A stretch of DNA of 21,233 nt from Patescibacteria group bacterium UBA5187 (lineage in GTDB: Bacteria; Patescibacteriota; Minisyncoccia; Phycocordibacterales; PALSA-1337), in NCBI GenBank assembly GCA_002413065.1, contig DHWH01000037.1, forward strand, positions 17,624 to 38,856, read 5' to 3'. A program made the position numbers and the translations under genes. Shown piece after piece: positions 16,427-21,233 of this stretch. The notes under the pieces were generated by a model. The model saw nothing but the letters and a program-made list of their open reading frames with translations, made no database searches and was not told the origin of the DNA. Every line of letters starts with the position of its first letter. Positions within the stretch are counted from its first letter, which is position 1.

Positions 16427-17386
16427 ATGGCTACATCTATGGATCATTCAGAACGAAAAGCTTTAGAATTTGTTGATAGGGTAACCAAACGAGTAAAGGT
16501 ATTTTTCAAGTGGATGTTCAACACTCGCATTGGCGGTCTATTTAAAAGCGCGGTACAGCTCGTACTTTGCGCCGTTGTATTCTTCTTTGTATTTCAACTT
16601 CTTGGATCATTTCATTTTTTTGATAAAACCTCCACAGAAGATTCTACTCTAAGTGACACGACGGATTTATCTTCTACAACGGATGAAAACTGTAACGTTG
16701 TCGGTATCAACTTGCACGGGATGATACTTACATATGTTCCGAATCATGCTGACAGTGATCCGCTTTTTAATTACGATGTTACTGCAAGTGAAGCTGTCAC
16801 ATGGGCTGTTAAGCAAGCAAACGATGACGAAAAAATCAAAGCCGTTCTTATTGAAATTGATTCTGGTGGAGGACTTCCTGTAGCCGGAGAAGAAATCGCA
16901 AACTCGCTAAAAAATAGTAGCAAGCCAACTGTTGCAGTCATAAGACAAACAGGCGCTTCAGCCGCTTACTGGGCAGCGAGTGGTGCAGGAAAGATATTTG
17001 CTTCTGATAACTCTGATATCGGAAGTATCGGAGTGACGAGCTCTTACTTGGACGGCACAGCAAAAAATAAAAAAGACGGCTACCAGTACATACCACTAAC
17101 CAGTGGACAATTTAAAGATATAGGAAATCCTAACAAACCATTCACGCAAGCTGATAAATATTTGATCATGAGAGATCTAAAAATTGTTTACGGAAACTTT
17201 GTTAGCGCTATTTCAAAAAATAGAAATATCCCGATTGAGAAAGTCCAAGCGTTAGCAGACGGATCAACAGTGCTAGGTGTGAAAGCAAAAGAGGATGGAC
17301 TGATCGATGAGATTGGCGGCATGCCTGAAGCTGAAGCATATCTCGAAAAAACCATAGGTGAGAAACCTAATCTATGTTGGAAATAA
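16427..17386 (+). CDS. sppA: S49-family membrane serine peptidase (SppA-like)
   Basis: A 319-aa protein with a basic cytosolic N-terminus (about 1-38), one membrane helix (about 41-60: SAVQLVLCAVVFFFVFQLLG), a Ser/Thr/Asp-rich linker, and a ClpP/crotonase-fold S49 domain. The Ser-Lys dyad is visible: S178 in QTGASAAYWAASGAG and K230 in SGQFKDIGNP; LIEIDSGGGLPVAGEEI and the SDIGSIGV strand are also typical. Signal peptide peptidases digest leftover signal peptides in the membrane. An alternative ATG at 16364 would overlap the acidic gene and add 21 basic residues; 16427 is preferred because it leaves the genes non-overlapping. It closes the run of seven closely spaced genes. Whether it belongs to the defence function or is a neighbouring housekeeping gene cannot be told. 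S49 enzymes also serve as phage prohead proteases, but the membrane anchor argues against that. Confidence 0.85.
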   Translation: MATSMDHSERKALEFVDRVTKRVKVFFKWMFNTRIGGLFKSAVQLVLCAVVFFFVFQLLGSFHFFDKTSTEDSTLSDTTDLSSTTDENCNVVGINLHGMILTYVPNHADSDPLFNYDVTASEAVTWAVKQANDDEKIKAVLIEIDSGGGLPVAGEEIANSLKNSSKPTVAVIRQTGASAAYWAASGAGKIFASDNSDIGSIGVTSSYLDGTAKNKKDGYQYIPLTSGQFKDIGNPNKPFTQADKYLIMRDLKIVYGNFVSAISKNRNIPIEKVQALADGSTVLGVKAKEDGLIDEIGGMPEAEAYLEKTIGEKPNLCWK

Positions 17387-17387
17387 A

Positions 17388-17405
17388 ATGTGGGAGTTAT
17401 CCACA
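17388..17405 (+). promoter_or_regulatory. ATGTGGGAGT element fused to a DnaA-box-like 9-mer
   Basis: ATGTGGGAGTTATCCACA combines the shared 10-mer (17388-17397) with TTATCCACA (17397-17405), the E. coli consensus DnaA box. The ends TGTGG and CCACA are an inverted repeat around 7 nt, so a dimeric protein or a small hairpin is possible. It starts 1 nt after the S49 stop codon and has no T-run, so it is not a terminator. Confidence 0.4.
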
Positions 17406-17427
17406 ATAGTCCTTCATTTACATACGT

Positions 17428-17456
17428 TTGCAATAATAAATATGTGGGAGTATAAT
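17428..17456 (+). promoter_or_regulatory. Promoter upstream of the recombinase leader/ncRNA
   Basis: TTGCAA (17428-17433), 17 bp, then a perfect TATAAT (17451-17456). The shared ATGTGGGAGT (17442-17451) abuts and runs into the -10 box, so a protein bound there would block RNA polymerase. The start would be near 17463, about 230 nt before the recombinase ATG. Confidence 0.65.
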
Positions 17457-17462
17457 CCTAGT

Positions 17463-17690
17463 ACTGAACTCTACTGAGTACGTGCCAACGTCAGGGGAGG
17501 GAAGTAAGGCACAAATATTATTAACCAGTATGGCCTCTTGTCCCGTCGAGGGAAGCCCACAAAAGGTATTGATCCAGATCAAGCCTTCTTTCGTTCTTTG
17601 AATTGTGGGGTTATGCGGTTGTTGCTCTCGGAAAGCAATCACACGCCTCCGACCTAAACGAAGACTTGGTCAATTAACCAAAATAAAATC
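17463..17690 (+). ncRNA. Candidate structured leader or ncRNA upstream of the recombinase
   Basis: This stretch of about 230 nt has its own promoter, no convincing ORF, and several local stems in series: GTACT/AGTAC (about 17461-17480), GTGCC/GGCAC enclosing a purine-rich loop (about 17482-17513), TCCC/GGGA around GTCGA (about 17544-17556), AAGG-TTGAT/ATCAA-CCTT with tetraloop CCAG (about 17563-17588), GTTGCT/AGCAAT (about 17620-17640) and TTGGT/ACCAA just before the recombinase. The bases look more GC-rich and ordered than the other intergenic DNA. It does not match tmRNA, RNase P, SRP or 6S landmarks. It could be a 5' regulatory leader of the recombinase, an independent RNA ending near the U-rich CTTTCGTTCTTTG (17588-17600), or an attachment region rich in inverted repeats. 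Confidence 0.4.
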
Positions 17691-17692
17691 TT

Positions 17693-18625
17693 ATGTTACT
17701 TCGAGATGCAATTGAAAAATATTTGCACTGGAAAGGAACGGAGACAAGGACAGCCCAAAAAGTCTACCGACCATTCCTAGAGCATTTCTACGCAAGTGTG
17801 GGCAACAAAGATACTCTTGAGATAACTCTCGAGGACATCTCGCAATTCCGAGCGTCACTGAAACTAAAGTACAATGATGGAAACATTGCGAACCACAACA
17901 ACGTGATTAAGAACTTCTACAAGTGGCAGGAGGCGCTTCGAATCACAACGGTCCATCCCTTTCTGATCCGCAATCCTAGATTCCAAGCTCCTATAACACC
18001 GGTAGCCACTCCGGAGGAAGTAGCGAAAATGTGTGCCACTCTAAATGAGAATTCCTATGGCGATCTGATGCGACTTATAGCAATCAGATTGTTGTGGGAG
18101 TCGATGATTCGTGTAAGTGAGCTCGTTGACCTAAATATTTGCGACATAGTGTCGCAAAATCCCTACACGGAGATCATCGGCAAGAAGAATTATAAGAAAC
18201 GATGGATTATGTGGTCGCCAGAAAACCATCAGCTCCTACTGAGATATGTTGCAAAGCGTCAGGCATTCATTCAACATGAAGCATTATTCGCACACGAAAG
18301 TGTGGGTGAAGTTAAGCGAATGAATACTCGAAGCATCGAGCGTTGGTTAAAGATCGCGCGTGAGAAAGCCGGCGTGACTACAGAGATATCATGTCATGCA
18401 TTAAGACATGGTGGCGCACACGAGTTGGTAAAAAAAGGTGCGAGTCTGAAGTTTATAGGATTGATCCTCGGACACTCAGACAACAATCCTCGAGCCGGAA
18501 TGCAGTATCTCAGATTCAGCAAAGAAGAATCCTTGGCTGTTGTGGAAAGATTTGTGGGACTAAGATTCACTGGAAAGCCTGCCGAGCCTATAATTAACCC
18601 GTACCCAGCGTACCAAATGGCATGA
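17693..18625 (+). CDS. Tyrosine recombinase / integrase (phage integrase-Xer family)
   Basis: A 310-aa site-specific DNA recombinase that cuts and rejoins DNA through a phosphotyrosine. It has an N-terminal SAM-like core-binding domain (about 1-95: a short helical bundle with QFRASLKLKYNDGNIANHNNVIKNFYKW) and a catalytic domain (about 105-300). Catalytic residues: R140 (ESMIRVSELVDL), K164 or K165 in the beta-hairpin (IIGKKNYKKRW), H235-x-x-R238 (CHALRHGGAHELVKKG), H261 (ILGHSD) and nucleophile Y272 (GMQYLRFS). The length suits both Xer recombinases and simple integrases; the lack of an arm-binding N-terminal domain is Xer-like. Its place between a defence island and an HTH gene, at the far end from phage late genes, favours an element integrase. 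TGTGGGAGT occurs upstream (twice), inside (18093) and downstream of it. Confidence 0.85.
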   Translation: MLLRDAIEKYLHWKGTETRTAQKVYRPFLEHFYASVGNKDTLEITLEDISQFRASLKLKYNDGNIANHNNVIKNFYKWQEALRITTVHPFLIRNPRFQAPITPVATPEEVAKMCATLNENSYGDLMRLIAIRLLWESMIRVSELVDLNICDIVSQNPYTEIIGKKNYKKRWIMWSPENHQLLLRYVAKRQAFIQHEALFAHESVGEVKRMNTRSIERWLKIAREKAGVTTEISCHALRHGGAHELVKKGASLKFIGLILGHSDNNPRAGMQYLRFSKEESLAVVERFVGLRFTGKPAEPIINPYPAYQMA

Positions 18626-18638
18626 TTCAACTTTGTAA

Positions 18639-18661
18639 ATGTGGGAGTTTTGTGCTAAATT
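18639..18661 (+). promoter_or_regulatory. Promoter of the HTH gene, with ATGTGGGAGT element
   Basis: TGCTAAATT (18653-18661) is an extended -10; ATG follows 9 nt later, giving a leader of only about 0-3 nt. The spacer ATGTGGGAGTTTTGTG is identical, base for base and in spacing to the -10, to the mod promoter at 7537. The -35 region is weak. Confidence 0.6.
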
Positions 18662-18670
18662 GTCATTACT

Positions 18671-18886
18671 ATGACCAGTACGGATATCCCAAAGCCCAAG
18701 GGCGGTCGCGGCAAAGTCGAATGGCTACGGAATAAAGCGATCGTAACCTTATATGAGACAGATCAAAAACTCTACAACACTAACACGTTAGGGAAGTTGT
18801 TCGGCCGTGATAGGAAGACTGTAAAGGGAATTCTTGAGAGATATGCTCCTTCAAAGCAAAATAAGACGACCTCTTCAAGCGTATAA
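18671..18886 (+). CDS. Small helix-turn-helix DNA-binding protein (71 aa)
   Basis: The protein has a basic, flexible N-terminus (MTSTDIPKPKGGRGK), a helix (VEWLRNKAIVTLYET), and a helix-turn-helix: YNTNTLGKLFGRDRKTVKGILERYA, where TLGKLFG-RD-RKTVKGIL reads as helix-turn-recognition helix. The tail (PSKQNKTTSSSV) is polar. It resembles small transcription factors or sigma-region-4-like and excisionase-like proteins; no exact family is recognised. It follows the recombinase by 45 bp but has its own leaderless-type promoter containing the same ATGTGGGAGT element found at the mod promoter. That makes it a candidate autoregulated repressor or activator for the element, though this is inference. 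It could equally be an excisionase. Confidence 0.65.
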   Translation: MTSTDIPKPKGGRGKVEWLRNKAIVTLYETDQKLYNTNTLGKLFGRDRKTVKGILERYAPSKQNKTTSSSV

Positions 18887-18916
18887 TTCAGCCTCTAGCG
18901 GCGCTGGACAATCCAC

Positions 18917-18944
18917 TTGCTATATATTCCTGTATGTTTATACT
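18917..18944 (+). promoter_or_regulatory. Putative promoter in the gene-free stretch
   Basis: TTGCTA (18917-18922), 16 bp, then TATACT (18939-18944). A start near 18951 would precede AGTTAGCAGTG and the hairpin series below. The following reading frame (GTG at 18960) stops after five codons, so the product is more likely RNA than protein. Confidence 0.45.
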
Positions 18945-19083
18945 TATAGGAGTTAGCAGTGAACCTTGAAAACTAGGATCAAGCCAGGAAATCGGGTGTG
19001 AAGGATCGGGAATTAATTTACTGGTTTAGAAGAAAGGGGAGGGATTTTTAGCCGCTTAAATAGCGGCATCAAGAATACGACAC

Positions 19084-19113
19084 AACGTCGCACAATATAT
19101 CTTTTGCGACGTT
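19084..19113. repeat. 9-bp perfect inverted repeat
   Basis: AACGTCGCA (19084-19092) and TGCGACGTT (19105-19113) pair perfectly around 12 nt. The right arm shares its last two bases with the left arm of the next inverted repeat, so the hairpins abut and compete at that edge. There is no T-run, so this is not a terminator. Confidence 0.7.
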
Positions 19114-19146
19114 ATAATGTATATCCGGCCTTTCTATACATTATAA
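19112..19146. repeat. 12-bp perfect inverted repeat
   Basis: TTATAATGTATA (19112-19123) and TATACATTATAA (19135-19146) pair perfectly around the 11-nt loop TCCGGCCTTTC. A 12-bp exact match is well beyond chance for this distance. The AT-only stem with a GC-rich loop is unlike a terminator; regulator operator, recombination or attachment site, or RNA hairpin are all possible. Confidence 0.75.
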
Positions 19147-19215
19147 TAATACTGCCAGATATGCGGCCTGCAAATTGTTCTGAGCTGGTTATCTTTAAAA
19201 TTCGCTCTCGGTTTA

Positions 19216-19247
19216 CTTAACCCCTGGTAGAGGGCTAAGCAGTTTTT
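19216..19247 (+). terminator. Possible intrinsic terminator
   Basis: CTTA-AC-CCCT (19216-19225) pairs with AGGG-C-TAAG (19231-19239) around GGTAG, with a small internal loop, and TTTTT follows at 19243-19247 after three bases. The stem is interrupted and the T-run short, so strength is uncertain. It would end the transcript from 18951. Confidence 0.4.
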
Positions 19248-19496
19248 AAATACTATATCTGCTCTCTTCTGCTTAAATATCATATGGAAGAGACACCTTG
19301 ACAACTCCCCTTCTCCCATGTCAAAAAATATGAGCGTATTAGACCATGGTGGCCGGTTGCAGGATGAGGCCATTCTGGGGTATTTACACTATGCCTGAAT
19401 TCCACCACGTTTTTTCATTGCCAAGGTAAGTACCTTTGGTACACTCTTGGCCGATACGCAGGAAGTGCACCATGCGCAACTTGTGTATTAATAAAC
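19248..19496. other. Remaining intergenic DNA before the cellulase gene
   Basis: I see no convincing gene here. It contains a stray TTGACA (19298-19303) without a matching -10, the short arms TGGCC/GGCCA (about 19347-19369), a hairpin AAGGT-AAGT-ACCTT (about 19423-19436), and a 26-codon ORF (19318-19398) that could be chance. TATTAA at 19486-19491, 5 nt before the cellulase ATG, could be its -10 and would again give a leaderless mRNA. Confidence 0.4.
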
Positions 19497-21233
19497 ATGA
19501 ACATATTAAAAAAGTTCGCGTTAGTTCTCTCACTTATGATTAGTCTAGTCGCTGTAAGTACTCCGTCTCACGCGGATGCAGCAGCAAACATCTCCGTATG
19601 GTGGCCGACGGAAGGTGTCACGATGTCAGGCACTCAACCCTTGAAAGCTCTTGCCGACGGTATGCCAGCGAATGGCTACTCGATGTATTGGCAAGTTGAT
19701 GGCGGTCAGCTCAGTCCTATGAGTGACTCATCGACAAGTTACCCTCACAAGGAAGTTACGATCGATGTGAGCGGTTGGCATTGGAGCTCCACAGGTTCGT
19801 ATAAACTTAACTTCGTTGCCGAGGATCCTTCGGGAAATGTCATAGGGCAAAAGTCAGTCGCGATCAACGCAAATAAAACTGCGAATGCTCTGACTCCTGT
19901 GCCTGTGCAGCCCACGGTTCCGAGTCAACCCGTAAACCCGACTCCGCCTACTCAAAATCCTCCCGTACCGACACAACCAAATAATCCCGTCCAAACAATA
20001 GCGCATGAAAGTATCTGGTGGCCGACCGATGGCGTGACCGTTCAAGGTATTCAGCCCTTCAAAGCTGTCATAGATGGTTTTTCGTTGTCGCAATATGCGA
20101 TGTATTGGCAAGTTGATGGCGGGCAATTGAATCGAATGAATGACGTTACAGTAAATCCTGCACATAAGGAAATTTCTGTGGATCTTTCCGTTTGGAATTG
20201 GAAAGGTGCAGGACCTTACGTCCTGACCTTCGTGGCTCAAAACCCCTCAGGAATCGAGGTCGCTCGCAAATCAGTCTCGATATATACAGGTGCAAGTGCA
20301 TCGACTCCCCCGACTCAAATTCCGACTCCGGTAGTGCCTGTGCAACCTGCTCCCGCACCTACCCCAACACCTGTTCCATCGTCAGGTAATCCATTGTCAG
20401 GTCTGTCATTCTTTGTCGACACAAATAATCCGGCACAGAATCAGGCAAATATATGGCAAGGATCACGTTCTGCGGATGCGCAGCAGATGCGTAAAATTGC
20501 AGATCAGCCAGTTGCCAAGTGGCTTGGTGGTTGGAATGCAAATATATACGCAGATGTAAAAAACTATGTTGATGCGGCAGCTAACAATGGAAAAGTTCCT
20601 GTTATGATCGCGTATAATATTCCTAACCGCGATTGTAATGGATATTCTTCCGGAGGCGCATCTTCAGCAGACGCCTATAATTCCTGGATTCAGTCTGTTG
20701 CAAATGGAATCGGTTCGCGAAAAGCAGTAGTCGTCCTCGAACCGGATGGCTTGTCAATGGTTGATTGTCTATCGTCTTCCGATGCGTCAACACGATACGC
20801 ATTGCTAGGTCAGGCGATTCGTACACTCAAAGCAAATAACAATACCTCAGTCTATGTAGATGCCGGAAACTCAAATTGGGTCAGTGCTTCTACGATGGCG
20901 CAGCGTTTGAAAAATATTAACGTCGCCAGTGCTGATGGATTTGCATTGAATGTCTCCAACTTCTATTGGACGAATGATCTTATCTCGTATGGCCGCTCGA
21001 TCTCTTCACAGATCGGCAATAAGCACTTCATCATCGATACTAGTCGTAACGGACTTGGTCCCGATAATGGACAGTGGTGTAATCCTTCAGGAAGAGCATT
21101 GGGTGTTCGCCCGACAAGCAATACAGGTAATTCCCTTGTCGACGCATTCTTGTGGCTTAAAACTCCCGGCGAATCAGATGGCGCATGTAACGGCGGACCA
21201 AATGCCGGAACATGGTGGCCTGAGTATGCACTC
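19497..21233 (+). CDS. Secreted GH6 cellulase with two tandem N-terminal domains (3' end missing)
   Basis: The reading frame stays open to the window end (579 codons seen), so the C-terminus is missing. A signal peptide (MNILKKFALVLSLMISLVAV, likely cut after SHA at 26) predicts export. Two repeats of about 91 aa, 32-123 and 171-262, share SVWWPTEGVT/SIWWPTDGVT, MYWQVDGGQL, HKE, W-x-W and F-V-A-x-x-P-S-G; they look like beta-sandwich binding modules. Pro/Thr linkers (131-168, 265-298) separate them from a glycoside hydrolase family 6 domain from 300. That domain shows R378-D379-C380, catalytic acid D417 in V-L-E-P-D-G, VDAGNSNW, DTSRNG, WCNPSGRALG and LKTPGESDG. Cysteine pairs (380/424, 528/564) suit disulphides. 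It should cut beta-1,4-glucan; endo or exo mode cannot be told. It is probably a host gene outside the mobile element. Confidence 0.92.
   Translation, partial: MNILKKFALVLSLMISLVAVSTPSHADAAANISVWWPTEGVTMSGTQPLKALADGMPANGYSMYWQVDGGQLSPMSDSSTSYPHKEVTIDVSGWHWSSTGSYKLNFVAEDPSGNVIGQKSVAINANKTANALTPVPVQPTVPSQPVNPTPPTQNPPVPTQPNNPVQTIAHESIWWPTDGVTVQGIQPFKAVIDGFSLSQYAMYWQVDGGQLNRMNDVTVNPAHKEISVDLSVWNWKGAGPYVLTFVAQNPSGIEVARKSVSIYTGASASTPPTQIPTPVVPVQPAPAPTPTPVPSSGNPLSGLSFFVDTNNPAQNQANIWQGSRSADAQQMRKIADQPVAKWLGGWNANIYADVKNYVDAAANNGKVPVMIAYNIPNRDCNGYSSGGASSADAYNSWIQSVANGIGSRKAVVVLEPDGLSMVDCLSSSDASTRYALLGQAIRTLKANNNTSVYVDAGNSNWVSASTMAQRLKNINVASADGFALNVSNFYWTNDLISYGRSISSQIGNKHFIIDTSRNGLGPDNGQWCNPSGRALGVRPTSNTGNSLVDAFLWLKTPGESDGACNGGPNAGTWWPEYAL

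Larger units (their letters stand above)
18951..19247 (+). ncRNA. Candidate structured ncRNA in the 610-bp gene-free stretch
   Basis: Between the putative promoter (18917-18944) and a possible terminator (19216-19247) there is no convincing protein gene. There are instead several pairings: CTTGA/TCAAG near 18965-18984, AAGCCAG/CTGGTTT (about 18981-19027), GCCGC/GCGGC (19051-19067), and the two strong inverted repeats at 19084-19146. About 300 nt would be transcribed. No known RNA family is recognised. The structures could also reflect an element junction or single-strand replication signal. Confidence 0.3.

Noticed and set aside
17463..17690. tmRNA, RNase P RNA, SRP RNA or 6S RNA
   Set aside because: No tRNA-like CCA end, no RNase P GAGGAAAGTCC core, no SRP loop consensus and no single long bulged hairpin were seen.
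19051..19067. GCCGC/GCGGC hairpin as a terminator
   Set aside because: The T-run precedes rather than follows the stem on the plus strand, and on the minus strand an A-run follows.
19134..19373. 79-codon minus-strand ORF in the gene-free stretch
   Set aside because: It begins in random-looking sequence, has no promoter or start context, mixed composition, and runs through an inverted-repeat arm.
19318..19398. 26-codon plus-strand ORF (MSKNMSVLDHGGRLQDEAIL...)
   Set aside because: It reads somewhat protein-like but is too short, with no promoter in place and no family; not enough to call.

Overview
The window looks like a piece of a Patescibacteria (CPR) chromosome carrying the right-hand part of a prophage or integrated element. 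This placement is an inference from three things. Almost no gene has a Shine-Dalgarno sequence, and several starts sit 6-9 nt behind an extended -10 box, so they look leaderless. Gene packing is very tight. Many compact proteins (NYN nuclease, 255-aa PD-(D/E)XK protein, 71-aa HTH protein) are of the CPR type. Tail, holin and endolysin genes sit at one end, and a tyrosine recombinase plus a small HTH gene at the other.

Region 1 (15-6766, all +) is a phage late module: a tail or receptor-binding protein with a probable six-bladed beta-propeller, a LysM virion protein, a large helical/glycine-zipper virion protein, then a lysis cassette (XhlA-like holin, PGRP-fold amidase, small two-helix membrane protein). 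A possible antisense membrane peptide lies inside this module. A DnaA-box-like 9-mer, a strong promoter and a terminator close the module (6772-6859).

Region 2 (6858-17386) is a defence island. An NYN-domain ribonuclease gene on the minus strand is divergent from a seven-gene plus-strand operon: type III mod and res, SIR2-family protein, HerA-family ATPase, RecB/Cas4-like PD-(D/E)XK nuclease, a 51-aa acidic protein and an S49 (SppA-like) membrane peptidase. Neighbouring genes are separated by 4-10 nt or overlap by 17 nt. SIR2 plus HerA is a known anti-phage pair; its co-transcription with a type III R-M system, a nuclease, an acidic peptide and a membrane protease is the most interesting arrangement here.

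Region 3 (17387-18886) holds a structured, promoter-led 230-nt leader or ncRNA, the tyrosine recombinase and the HTH protein. The 10-mer ATGTGGGAGT occurs four times in intergenic DNA, at 7537, 17388, 17442 and 18639, in three cases just upstream of a -10 box. Its 9-base core TGTGGGAGT occurs once more inside the recombinase gene. It may be an operator or recombinase site linking the defence operon, recombinase and HTH gene.

Region 4 (18887-19496) is a 610-bp stretch with no convincing protein gene. It contains a promoter, several hairpins including a perfect 12-bp inverted repeat, and a possible terminator, so it may encode an ncRNA or mark the element boundary. Region 5 (19497-end) is the 5' part of a secreted GH6 cellulase with two tandem beta-sandwich domains, probably a host gene. 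No tRNA, rRNA, CRISPR array or insertion sequence was seen.
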